Below are positions 1 through 7,360 of a DNA stretch of 64,000 nt, one piece after another. The notes under the pieces are model-generated. The model was given only the letters and a program-made list of their open reading frames with translations, searched no databases and had not been told where the DNA came from. The stretch's first letter is position 1; each line of letters starts with the position of its first letter. The stretch lies in the NCBI RefSeq assembly GCF_030731085.1, contig NZ_JASNFN010000012.1:113848-177847 (forward strand), given 5' to 3'. Position numbers and translations under genes: made by a program. The DNA is from Blastococcus carthaginiensis. GTDB taxonomy: Bacteria > Actinomycetota > Actinomycetes > Mycobacteriales > Geodermatophilaceae.

Positions 1-294
1 GCTGTCGGGGTGCCGGCCGGCCGTGGTGACGTCCTGGTCGAGCAGGAACCGGCTCCCGGCGTTGGGGCCGCGCTTGACCACCAGCAGCGCCGAGCCGGCC
101 GGCAGGGACTCCACCGCACCCGCGTGCGCGTCGGCGGCCTCCACGGCCTCCGGCTGGTCGCCGGTGTCCTCGCCGCCGACCTTCGGGATCACGCTCGTGG
201 CCTCGCCCACGCGCTCCGGGGAGAGCGCCGCACCGCACTGCGCGCAGAAGCGACTGCCCTCGGGGTTCTCGTGGCCACATCGAGTGCAGTGCAC
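1..294 (-). CDS. garA: FHA-domain protein of the GarA/OdhI type, partial (C-terminus outside window)
   Basis: Only the first 98 residues are present; the gene runs off the left edge. It opens with a zinc-ribbon-like segment (CTRCG at residues 3-7 and CAQCG at about 18-22), then an EATSV motif that resembles the threonine phosphorylation site of GarA/OdhI, then the start of an FHA fold (GPNAGSRFLL, then TTAGRHPDS, where the Arg belongs to the phosphothreonine pocket). In corynebacteria and mycobacteria this family inhibits 2-oxoglutarate dehydrogenase when unphosphorylated, under PknG/PknB control; that role is inferred here. The GTG start at 294 is set by GGAGGAG seven bases upstream. gcvH lies just upstream, as in M. 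tuberculosis (garA Rv1827, gcvH Rv1826). Confidence 0.85.
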   Translation of the reverse strand, partial: MHCTRCGHENPEGSRFCAQCGAALSPERVGEATSVIPKVGGEDTGDQPEAVEAADAHAGAVESLPAGSALLVVKRGPNAGSRFLLDQDVTTAGRHPDS

Positions 295-512
295 GTTGCG
301 TCTCCTCCGGTACGAGGGGCCCGCCGCGGACCTTCAACTGGCCGCGGGCGGCCGGCGGACGGTGGGCCGGGCGGCCCTCCGTGGGTCGGCCGCCGCGGGT
401 GGGCGGCGGACCGTGGGTCATGGAACCAGCCGGTCGGCCCGAGGGTCAACCGGACGTGCAGGGCTGGGGGGCGGCTTCGCCGCAGGTCCCCCCTGTTCTG
501 CGCCCCGCGACG

Positions 513-518
513 ATCATA
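513..518 (-). promoter_or_regulatory. Candidate -10 box upstream of garA
   Basis: The minus strand reads TATGAT here, about 220 bases before the garA GTG. The matching -35 position is poor, so this rests on the -10 alone. The rest of the 295-555 gap is GC-rich and shows only imperfect GGCGG/GGACGGTGGG repetition. Confidence 0.4.
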
Positions 519-555
519 GTGAGCGATGGCCGGAGTCAGCCTCCCGGCGGGCCGG

Positions 556-960
556 TCACGAGCCCTCGACCACGGCCTGGTAGGCGTCGGCGTCCAGCAG
601 CTGCCCGATCGGGTCGCCGCCCTCCCCCGGCACGGCGATGTCGACCAGCCAGCCCTCCCCGTACGGGTCGGCGTTGATCGTCTCCGGCGCGTCGGCCAGG
701 CGCGCGTTGACCGCCGCCACGACGCCGGCGACGGGCGCGTACACGTCGGAGACGCTCTTCGTGGACTCCACCTCCCCGATCGGCGTGCCCGGGGCCACCT
801 CGGCCCCGACGTCGGGCAGCTGCACGAAGACGATGTCCCCGAGCGCGTCCTGGGCGTGGTCGGTGATGCCGACCCGGACGACGGTCGACGTGCCGTCCGT
901 CCCCTGCACCAGCGCCCACTCGTGCTGGTCGGTGTAGCGGCGGTCGTCGGGTGTGCTCAT
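556..960 (-). CDS. gcvH: Glycine cleavage system H protein
   Basis: A 134-residue lipoyl carrier that shuttles the aminomethyl group between the P, T and L proteins of the glycine cleavage system in the cytoplasm. The lipoylation site is Lys68 in the motif ESTKSVSD, within a complete biotinyl/lipoyl fold (RVGITDHAQDALGDIVFV at about 29-46, ALGDIVFV being the typical family sequence). Length is normal for the family (about 130). It sits between a DUF881 gene and garA, an order conserved in actinobacteria. No other gcv genes are in the window, so this H protein is encoded apart from P and T. Confidence 0.97.
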   Translation of the reverse strand: MSTPDDRRYTDQHEWALVQGTDGTSTVVRVGITDHAQDALGDIVFVQLPDVGAEVAPGTPIGEVESTKSVSDVYAPVAGVVAAVNARLADAPETINADPYGEGWLVDIAVPGEGGDPIGQLLDADAYQAVVEGS

Positions 961-1014
961 GCGGCGGTCGTCTCCCTGGCTGGCGCGGTCGGCTGGCGGT
1001 CGTGCACGGCGGGG

Positions 1015-1776
1015 TCAGCCACCGGTCTCGGGCGAAGCGTATTGAGGGCGGTCCAGCGGCCGCAACGCGTCCACGACGAGCTCGGGCGACCGGACGATCT
1101 CGACCGACCCGCCGCGCCGCTCGATCCGCTGCACCACCCCGCCCGGGATGTTCATCGCCGTCTCCATGCCCTGCGGGTCGCCGAGCACGACGAACTCGTA
1201 CGGCGAGCGCAGCGGCGTGCCGTCGACCACGAGGTCGCCGGCGGTGCCGGTGACGGCGGTGGAGAGCCCGATCCGGACGGCGTCGACCTGCATGGTCTCC
1301 GCGCCGGCCCCGCGCAGCTCCTGGACCACGTCGAGCAGGTCGGACACCTGCACGGCCCCGGCCGGGTCGCGGACGGTGAGGGTGAGCCCCGGGCCCTGGG
1401 CCGCCAGCGTGCCGCCCAGGATGCCGAGGGACTCGGCGCGTTCGCGAGCCTCCTCCAGGGCCGCACCGGTCCGGCTGCCGGAGCCGTTGAGTTCCCGCAG
1501 CGCCGCCCGCTGCTCGCTCAGCTGCGACCTCAGCCGCTCCTCGCGGCTGTCGAGCTCGTCGAGGATGCGCACCAGGTCCTCCTCGCGCGCCCCGGCGAGC
1601 ACCTGGGCCTCGTCGGCGTTGCGCACCTGGACGGCGAGCGCGAACCCGAGCAGGAGGGTCAGGACGCCGATGAGGGCGGCCGCGAGGGGGTCCCGCCGCC
1701 GGCGCCGCGCCGGGGTGGGCGCCCCCGCCGGGTCGGCGCCGGCGCCCGGAGGATCGGGCCGTCCCGCACCGGTCAT
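1015..1776 (-). CDS. DUF881 family membrane-anchored protein (copy A)
   Basis: 253 residues: a proline- and arginine-rich cytoplasmic N-terminus, one membrane helix at about 31-52 (PLAAALIGVLTLLLGFALAV), a predicted coiled coil at about 60-100 (EEDLVRILDELDSREERLRS), then the DUF881 domain. DUF881 proteins are found in Gram-positives, often near division genes; their function is unknown. This corresponds in position to Rv1825 of M. tuberculosis. The ATG at 1776 overlaps the stop of the small basic protein gene (ATGA), which indicates translational coupling. A second DUF881 gene lies at 2110-3009, so the pair flanks the small basic protein. Confidence 0.9.
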   Translation of the reverse strand: MTGAGRPDPPGAGADPAGAPTPARRRRRDPLAAALIGVLTLLLGFALAVQVRNADEAQVLAGAREEDLVRILDELDSREERLRSQLSEQRAALRELNGSGSRTGAALEEARERAESLGILGGTLAAQGPGLTLTVRDPAGAVQVSDLLDVVQELRGAGAETMQVDAVRIGLSTAVTGTAGDLVVDGTPLRSPYEFVVLGDPQGMETAMNIPGGVVQRIERRGGSVEIVRSPELVVDALRPLDRPQYASPETGG

Positions 1777-2105
1777 GCGCGGAAGACGTGCCGGCGGATG
1801 GCGGCGGCGTTGCCGAAGATGCGGATGCCGAGGACGACGACGACCGCCGTCGACAGCTGCGCCCCGACGCCGAGCTGGTCGCCCAGGAAGACGATGAGCG
1901 CGGCGACCACGACGTTGGACACGAAGGAGATGACGAACACCTTCGCGTCGAAGATGCCGTCGAGCCGGGCGCGGAACCCGCCGAAGACGGCGTCGAGGGC
2001 GGCGACGACGGCGATCGGCAGGTAGGGCTGGAGCCACAGCGGGACGGTGGGGTCGAAGACCAGGCCGAGCAGCACACCGGCCGCGAGGCCGAGGATCGGG
2101 ATCAC
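1773..2105 (-). CDS. Small basic membrane protein (DUF1290/Sbp family)
   Basis: 110 residues, almost entirely hydrophobic, with about four membrane segments (VIPILGLAAGVLLGLVF, YLPIAVVAALDAVFGG, VFVISFVSNVVVAALIVFLG, STAVVVVLGIRIFGNAA) and a basic tail RRHVFRA. In Bacillus the family is encoded beside ftsAZ; in actinobacteria it lies between two DUF881 genes, as here (compare Rv1824). Function is unknown. The GTG start at 2105 has GGAGG seven bases upstream; the stop codon overlaps the ATG of DUF881 copy A. The upstream DUF881 copy B ends four bases before this start, so the whole block is probably one operon. Confidence 0.9.
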   Translation of the reverse strand: MIPILGLAAGVLLGLVFDPTVPLWLQPYLPIAVVAALDAVFGGFRARLDGIFDAKVFVISFVSNVVVAALIVFLGDQLGVGAQLSTAVVVVLGIRIFGNAAAIRRHVFRA

Positions 2106-2109
2106 GACG

Positions 2110-3009
2110 TCAGCCTCCGGGGCCGGGCTCGGTGCCGGGGACCCGGCGGGGACTGACGACCTCGGCAGAGCGGAGCTCCGGCGGGTTGGCGGCCGGCAGG
2201 GACAGGTCCTCCTCCTCGGCGAACACGAACTGCAGGCCGGTGGCCGCCGCGAACTCGGCGAGGTCGCGGACCTGGGGGTCGAGCAGGAAGTTCTGGGACA
2301 GCGCGTCGGGGTCGCCGACGGCGCTGATCCGGTACGGGCTGGTGACCGGGCGGAAGTTGACCAGCACCGCCTCGCCGGCGAACCGGATGGCGCTGGTGGG
2401 GCCCAGCCGCTGGCCGTTGATGCTGATCGCCTCCGCGCCGGCGCCCCAGAGCGCGTTGACGACCAGCTGCAGGTCGCCATCGGCCACCTGCACCGCGTCG
2501 GTACCGGCCGCACCGGTGCCGATCGGATCGTCGTCGGCGTCGGCCTCGGCGTTGGCCAGCGTGACCAGCAGCCCCGGCCCGGTGACGGCGACGGCGGCGG
2601 TGCCCTGCTCGGCCCGGGCGAGGGCGTCGAGCGCGCGCTGGCCCACGGCGGTGGCGGCGAGCAGCTCGTCGCTCGTCCGGCTGACCTCGGCGCGCAGTTC
2701 CTCGAGGCGGGCGGCCAGCTCGTCGCTGAGCGCCGATTCGTCCTGGATGTCGCTGACCAGCGCCTCGCGGATCTCCTGCCGGCCCTCGGCCCGGGCGGCC
2801 GCCTGGTCGTAGGTCACCGCGGCCAGCAGGCCCGCGGCGGCCATGGTGAGCGCGACCAGCACCCGGCCGCGGCCCCGGCGGGGCGGCTCTCCCCCGGCCC
2901 GGCGCGCGGCAGCCTCCGCGTACGCCGGGTCGAGGGTCTCGGCGAGCACGTCGTCGAGCAGCGAGGCGCCCAGCGAGCGGATGCGGCCGGGCGGGTGCGC
3001 ACCGGTCAC
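2110..3009 (-). CDS. DUF881 family membrane-anchored protein (copy B)
   Basis: 299 residues. The basic N-terminal region is followed by one membrane helix at about residues 55-75 (VLVALTMAAAGLLAAVTY), a coiled-coil stretch (ALSDELAARLEELRAEVSRT) and a DUF881 domain with VTGPGLLVTLANA and ISINGQRLGPTSAIRFAGEA. It is longer than copy A, with an N-terminal extension. The GTG at 3009 overlaps the stop of the CDP-alcohol phosphatidyltransferase gene (GTGA). Position matches Rv1823. The two copies differ clearly in sequence, so this is an old duplication rather than a recent one. Function unknown. Confidence 0.88.
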   Translation of the reverse strand: MTGAHPPGRIRSLGASLLDDVLAETLDPAYAEAAARRAGGEPPRRGRGRVLVALTMAAAGLLAAVTYDQAAARAEGRQEIREALVSDIQDESALSDELAARLEELRAEVSRTSDELLAATAVGQRALDALARAEQGTAAVAVTGPGLLVTLANAEADADDDPIGTGAAGTDAVQVADGDLQLVVNALWGAGAEAISINGQRLGPTSAIRFAGEAVLVNFRPVTSPYRISAVGDPDALSQNFLLDPQVRDLAEFAAATGLQFVFAEEEDLSLPAANPPELRSAEVVSPRRVPGTEPGPGG

Positions 3010-3674
3010 GGCGGGCCCTGGCGTCCGGCGGAGCGCTCCGCGGCCACCAGGCCCACCACCTGGACCACGTAGAAGAGGGCGGCCAGCAGGTAGAGCGCCG
3101 TGCCCCAGATGGTGAGGGCCCACGCGAACGGCGCGGTGACGGTGGCCAGCGTGCCGTCCCCGTCGGCGATCAGCAGCGCGGGGAAGGCGTAGAGCAGCAG
3201 GAGGGTCGCCGCCTTGCCGAGGTAGTGCACCTGCAGCGGCGGGTAGCCGTGCGCCCGCAGGACGAGCAGCAGCACGCCCAGCAGGAGCTCCCGCCCGACC
3301 AGCAGCGCCACCAGCCAGACGGGCACCACCTCGCGCAGCGCCAGGGCGATCAGGGCGGAGACGATGTAGAGCCGGTCCGCGGCGGGGTCCAGCAGCGCGC
3401 CGAGGCGGCTGCCCTGGTCCAGCCAGCGGGCGAGCTTGCCGTCGAGCCAGTCGGTGAACCCCGACACCATGAGGACGACGAGCGCCCACCCGTCCTCCTC
3501 CGGCCCGAGGAGCAGCCACAGGAACAGCGGCACGCCGAGCAGCCGCAGCACCGAGAGAGCGTTCGGCAGGGTCCAGACGCGGTCCGGCAGGGCCTCGCGG
3601 TCGGGCAGCACCGATCCCGTCGTCCGGGGCGGGGGGACGGGTGCGGCAGCCGACGGCCCGTTCGACGACGTCAC
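3006..3674 (-). CDS. CDP-alcohol phosphatidyltransferase (PgsA2-type)
   Basis: 222-residue integral membrane enzyme that would transfer a phosphatidyl group from CDP-diacylglycerol to an alcohol acceptor. The family signature DGxxARx8GxxxDxxxD is intact (DGKLARWLDQGSRLGALLD, continuing PAADR, about residues 75-98). Several membrane helices follow (IVSALIALALREVVPVWLVA, LLLGVLLLVLRA, ALTIWGTALYLLAALFYVVQ). The locus corresponds to pgsA2 (Rv1822), whose acceptor is uncertain; glycerol-phosphate or inositol-phosphate cannot be distinguished here. The GTG start at 3674 has GGAGGG upstream. It is the first gene of the operon running to garA. Confidence 0.9.
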   Translation of the reverse strand: MTSSNGPSAAAPVPPPRTTGSVLPDREALPDRVWTLPNALSVLRLLGVPLFLWLLLGPEEDGWALVVLMVSGFTDWLDGKLARWLDQGSRLGALLDPAADRLYIVSALIALALREVVPVWLVALLVGRELLLGVLLLVLRAHGYPPLQVHYLGKAATLLLLYAFPALLIADGDGTLATVTAPFAWALTIWGTALYLLAALFYVVQVVGLVAAERSAGRQGPP

Positions 3675-3856
3675 GTTCCCTCCAGTCCCAGCAAAGCCGT
3701 GCCCGAGGCTAGCCGACGGGCCCCGTCTCCCCCGTCGCCCGCGGGCTCGCGGCGAGCCCTCGGGCGGGGCAGCCGCGGGGCCCGCCGCCCGCGGGTGCCC
3801 GGCGGGTCCGGCCAGGGGCGGACCGCCGTCCCCGGTGCTCGCCGGGACGGTGTCGC

Positions 3857-5938
3857 TCAGACCGGCACGGCCACCGCGGCGGGCGCCGGCTCGTACCCGA
3901 GCGGCCGGCGATCGAAGCTGCCCGTCCCGTGCGTCACCGAGCGCAGGACACCGGGGTACACGAGCAGCTCCACCTCGGGCACCTCGGCGCGCACGGTGGC
4001 GCGGTCGCGGCCCGGGTCGGCCTCGCTGCCGGTCACCCGCGCCCGCCGGGAGGACAGGTCGCTCATCACCGCGCCGACGTGCTCGGCCGGCGCCCGCACC
4101 TCGACCTCGCACCACGGTTCCAGCACCTGGGTGCCCGCCGCGGCCGCGAGCTCCCGCATGGCCAGGGCACCGGCGGCCTGGAACGCGGCATCGGAGGAGT
4201 CGACCGAGTGCGCCTTGCCGTCGACGAGCGTGACCCGGACGTCCACGAGCGGGCGGTCCCCGTTGACCCCCCGGGCTGCCTGGGCGCGGATCCCCTTCTC
4301 CACGCTGGCGTGGAACTGGCCGGGCACGGTGCCCCCGACGATGCGCTGCTCGAAGACGATCCCCGAGCCGGGCTCCCCCGGCTCCCCCTCGACGACGACG
4401 ACGGCGTACTGGCCGTGCCCGCCGGACTGCTTGACGTGCCGGCCGGTCACCCGGGCCGGCGCGCGGAGCGTCTCGACCAGCGGGACCCGCACCGGCACCG
4501 TGGCGACGGCGACGCCGTGCCTGCTGCGGAGCCGCTCCAGCAGCACCTCGGCGTGCGCGTCGCCGACGCACCAGAGCAGCAGCTGCCCGGTGTCGGCCCG
4601 CCGCTCCAGCCGGACGGTGGGGTCCTCGGCGACGAGGCGGGCCAGCGCGGTGGCCATCCGGTCCTCGTCGCCGCGGGAGGCGGCCTCCACCGCCACCGGC
4701 AGCTGCGGCACCGGCAGCTCCCAGGGCGGGACCAGCCGCGGTTCCTCCGGCGAGCTCAGCGTGTCGCCGGTCTCCGCCGTCGCCAGCCGGGCGACCGCGC
4801 AGACGTCGCCGGCCGGGCACGCCGCCACCGGCCGGAGGGCGGCGCCCAGCGGGGCGGTCAGCACTCCGATCCGCTCGTCGGCGTCGTGGTCGGGGTGGCC
4901 GCGCTCGGCCATGCCGTGACCGGAGACGTGCACCGCCACGTCCGGCCGCAGCGTGCCGGAGAAGACCCGGACCAGGGAGATCCGGCCGACGTAGGGGTCG
5001 GTGGTGGTGCGGACCACCTCGGCGACGAGCGGACCGTCGGGGTCGCAGCCGAGCGCGGGCGCCGGGGACCCGTCGGGCCGGGTGACCGGCGGGCACCCGT
5101 GCTCGGCCGGCGAGGGCAGCGCGGCGACGACGAGCTGCAGCAGCTCGCCGGTGCCGACCCCGGTCAGCGGGGCGACGCAGACGACGGGGTGGAAGTGCCC
5201 GCGGGCGACCGCGGTCTCCAGGTCGGAGACCAGGTCGGGGACGGCGAGCTCGTCACCGGCGAGGTAGCGCTCCATCAGCGTCTCGTCCTCGCTCTCGCCG
5301 ATGATGCCCTCGATCAGCTCGGCGCGGAGGCGGTCGGCGTCGTGGTCGCCGACCCGGGCGGGATCGAGGTGCGGCTCCAGCAGCGACACCAGGCCGCGGG
5401 CCGCCCCGTCCGGGCCGCGCTCCACCAGGTGCATGGGGTACACCCCCTCCCCCAGCATCAGCTGGCAGAGGCGCACCGCCTCGTCGACGTCGGCGCGCGG
5501 CCGGTCGATCTGGGTGAGCACGACGGCGCGCGGCATCCCCACCGCGGCGCACTCCTCCCAGAGCTGCACGGTGGCGGCGTCCACGCCGCTGACGGCCGAG
5601 ACGACGAACAGCGCCGAGTCCGCCGCGCGCAGACCGGCCCGCAGCTCGCCGACGAAGTCCGGGGAGCCCGGGGTGTCGAGTACGGTGATCCGGTGGCCGT
5701 CGTGCTCGACGGTCGCCACGCCCAGGGCGACCGAGCGCTGCTGGCGGATCTCCACCTCCTCGGCGTCGAGGCAGGTGGTGCCCTCCTCGACGCGGCCGGC
5801 GCGGGGTACCGCCCCCGTGGCCACCAGCAGCGCCTCGGCGAGCGTCGTCTTGCCGGCCCCGGCCCGGCCGACGAGGGCCACGTTGCGCACCTGCGCGTCC
5901 GGGCGCGGCGCGGGGGCCGGTGGGATGTCCTTGCCCAT
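3857..5938 (-). CDS. Elongation factor G-like translational GTPase (EF-G2/FusA2 type)
   Basis: 693 residues with the EF-G domain plan: GTPase domain (P loop GRAGAGKTT near residue 21, LDTPGSPDF as G3), an OB-fold domain II, and domains III to V. A late segment reads VKQSGGHGQYAVVVV and then GGTVPGQFHASVEKG, characteristic of domain IV. The G4 motif is TQID instead of the usual NKxD, and the protein is not beside ribosomal genes, so it is the EF-G-like paralogue rather than the housekeeping factor. In mycobacteria FusA2 is proposed to act in stress or dormancy; the role here is inferred. The ATG at 5938 was chosen because the G domain begins shortly after it and a GAGG lies upstream. Confidence 0.88.
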   Translation of the reverse strand: MGKDIPPAPAPRPDAQVRNVALVGRAGAGKTTLAEALLVATGAVPRAGRVEEGTTCLDAEEVEIRQQRSVALGVATVEHDGHRITVLDTPGSPDFVGELRAGLRAADSALFVVSAVSGVDAATVQLWEECAAVGMPRAVVLTQIDRPRADVDEAVRLCQLMLGEGVYPMHLVERGPDGAARGLVSLLEPHLDPARVGDHDADRLRAELIEGIIGESEDETLMERYLAGDELAVPDLVSDLETAVARGHFHPVVCVAPLTGVGTGELLQLVVAALPSPAEHGCPPVTRPDGSPAPALGCDPDGPLVAEVVRTTTDPYVGRISLVRVFSGTLRPDVAVHVSGHGMAERGHPDHDADERIGVLTAPLGAALRPVAACPAGDVCAVARLATAETGDTLSSPEEPRLVPPWELPVPQLPVAVEAASRGDEDRMATALARLVAEDPTVRLERRADTGQLLLWCVGDAHAEVLLERLRSRHGVAVATVPVRVPLVETLRAPARVTGRHVKQSGGHGQYAVVVVEGEPGEPGSGIVFEQRIVGGTVPGQFHASVEKGIRAQAARGVNGDRPLVDVRVTLVDGKAHSVDSSDAAFQAAGALAMRELAAAAGTQVLEPWCEVEVRAPAEHVGAVMSDLSSRRARVTGSEADPGRDRATVRAEVPEVELLVYPGVLRSVTHGTGSFDRRPLGYEPAPAAVAVPV

Positions 5939-6103
5939 GGCGACCTCAGCCGTCGAGGCCGGTCGCGCGGGGCGGATGAGCGGGGTGGGCTGCCACGACG
6001 CCTCCTGGTCCGGGATGTGTCCTGCGTCACAGCCTGCCCGGCGAGCGGGCGGCGGACAAGACCCCCGGCGGCCCGCGGCCCGCCGAAGACGCATGCTGGG
6101 GGC

Positions 6104-6307
6104 ATGACCAGCGACCACGCGGCCGGCCGCGACCAGGCCACCGGCCGCGCGCACGCCGTCCTCCGCAGCACCGCCGACCTGCCGGCACCGTGGGCCGGCA
6201 TCTGCGGGGCGTCGGTCGGCGTCGTCCAGGGGGTGTGGGACGGCCCGCGGGGCCGGAGGTCGGCCGACCCGTGCCCCGAGTGCGTGCAGCTCACCTCAGG
6301 CTCATGA
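6104..6307 (+). CDS. Small hypothetical protein translationally coupled to paaI
   Basis: A 67-residue ORF ending in ADPCPECVQLTSGS, with one internal CGAS and a CPEC pair near the C-terminus that could bind metal. Its TGA overlaps the ATG of paaI by three bases (ATGA), the coupling used elsewhere in this window, which is the main reason for believing it. A run of G residues lies just before the ATG at 6104. I recognise no family. It could instead be an unusually open leader. Confidence 0.45.
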   Translation: MTSDHAAGRDQATGRAHAVLRSTADLPAPWAGICGASVGVVQGVWDGPRGRRSADPCPECVQLTSGS

Positions 6308-6726
6308 CCGGCGCCTCTCCCCAGCTCGTCGCCGAGGAGTCCGTCCGCCGCTACCTGGCCGGCGATGCCGCGGCGCGGGCGCTGGGCGTCACGGTGAGCC
6401 ACGTGGCACCCGGCGTCGTCACGGCGCACATGACCATCCGGCCGGAGATGCTCAACGGCCACGGCACCGCGCACGGGGCCGCGCTGTTCGCCGTCGCCGA
6501 CATCGCCTTCGCGATGGCCTGCAACTCCCACGGCCGGGCGGCGGTGGCCCGGTCGTGCGGCATCGAGTACCTCGCGCCGGCCCGGTCCGGCGACGCCGTC
6601 ACCGCCGCCGCGGTCGAGCGCTCGGTCGCCGGGCGCGGGGGCATCTACGACGTCGCCGTCACCCGCGACGCGGACGGCCTGCTGCTCGCCGAGATGCGCG
6701 GGCACAGCCGGCTGCTCCCACCCTGA
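6304..6726 (+). CDS. paaI: Hotdog-fold acyl-CoA thioesterase PaaI
   Basis: 140 residues, normal for PaaI. The thioesterase hydrolyses aromatic or ring-opened CoA thioesters that would otherwise tie up CoA during phenylacetate breakdown. The active-site helix region is MLNGHGTAHGAALFAVAD (Asn, His and Asp conserved at about residues 50-66); the usual HGG is HGA. CNSHGRAAV follows, as in the family. It lies beside the TetR regulator, convergent with it, and near paaK and paaABCDE. Start ATG 6304 overlaps the stop of the small upstream ORF. Confidence 0.93.
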   Translation: MTGASPQLVAEESVRRYLAGDAAARALGVTVSHVAPGVVTAHMTIRPEMLNGHGTAHGAALFAVADIAFAMACNSHGRAAVARSCGIEYLAPARSGDAVTAAAVERSVAGRGGIYDVAVTRDADGLLLAEMRGHSRLLPP

Positions 6727-6739
6727 GCCGGCCGAGCCG

Positions 6740-7360
6740 TCAGGGGCCCGCCGCGGGCCGGGTGCGCAGCCCCGCGAACGCCGTGGTGACGACGGCGTCG
6801 GCGAGGTCGTCGGCGGAGAGGCCGCCGTCGGGCCGGTACCACTCGGTGAGCGAGTTGACGGTGCCGAACAGCAGCCGGCTGGTGACGGCGGGGTCGACGT
6901 CCGGGCGGACGTCCCCCTCCCCCTCCGCGGCGCGCACCAGGTCGGTGACGATGCGGTCGAACCGGCGGCGCCGCTCCAGCGCCGCCTGCTCGACGGCGGA
7001 GTTGCCGCGCACGCGCAGCAGCAGGGTGACGAACGGCAGCTCGGCGGCGAGCACGCGCACCGAGCCGCGGACGACGTGCTCGAGGCGGTCGATGGCGGGC
7101 CCCGCGATGGCGCCCGGCTCCTCGGTGACGGCGAAGAGGGCATCGAGGGCCCGGTCGAGCGCCAGCCGGAGCAGCTCCACCTTGCTCGGCACGTGGTGGT
7201 AGATCGCCGACTTGGTGACGCCCAGCCGCACGGCGAGCTCGTCCATGCTCGTGGCGTCGTAGCCGCGCTCGTTGAACAGCGCGACGGCGGTGCGCAGCAG
7301 GGAGTCCAGCGAGTGACCGGGGCGCCCCCGCCGCCCCGTCGCCGTCCCGATCGCGGTCAC
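6740..7360 (-). CDS. TetR-family regulator, probable phenylacetate repressor
   Basis: 206 residues. The N-terminal helix-turn-helix is clear (DELAVRLGVTKSAIYHHVPS at about 41-60); the remainder is an all-helical ligand domain (TetR C-terminal, PaaR-like). The gene overlaps paaK (GTGA at 7357-7360) and is therefore co-transcribed with it. The palindrome at 8784-8799 between paaK and paaA is the likely binding site, which would make this an autoregulatory PaaR-type repressor released by phenylacetyl-CoA. That ligand is inferred from context and from known actinobacterial PaaR proteins. Confidence 0.88.
   Translation of the reverse strand: MTAIGTATGRRGRPGHSLDSLLRTAVALFNERGYDATSMDELAVRLGVTKSAIYHHVPSKVELLRLALDRALDALFAVTEEPGAIAGPAIDRLEHVVRGSVRVLAAELPFVTLLLRVRGNSAVEQAALERRRRFDRIVTDLVRAAEGEGDVRPDVDPAVTSRLLFGTVNSLTEWYRPDGGLSADDLADAVVTTAFAGLRTRPAAGP

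Noticed and set aside
526..2156. Long plus-strand open frames opposite gcvH and the DUF881 genes
   Set aside because: GC-rich codon bias on the minus strand keeps the opposite frames open; their translations are Ala/Arg/Gly-rich with no family features.
3225..6307. Plus-strand frames of hundreds of codons opposite the EF-G-like gene
   Set aside because: Same antisense effect. Only the last 67 codons, past the EF-G-like gene, were kept as a possible separate small gene.
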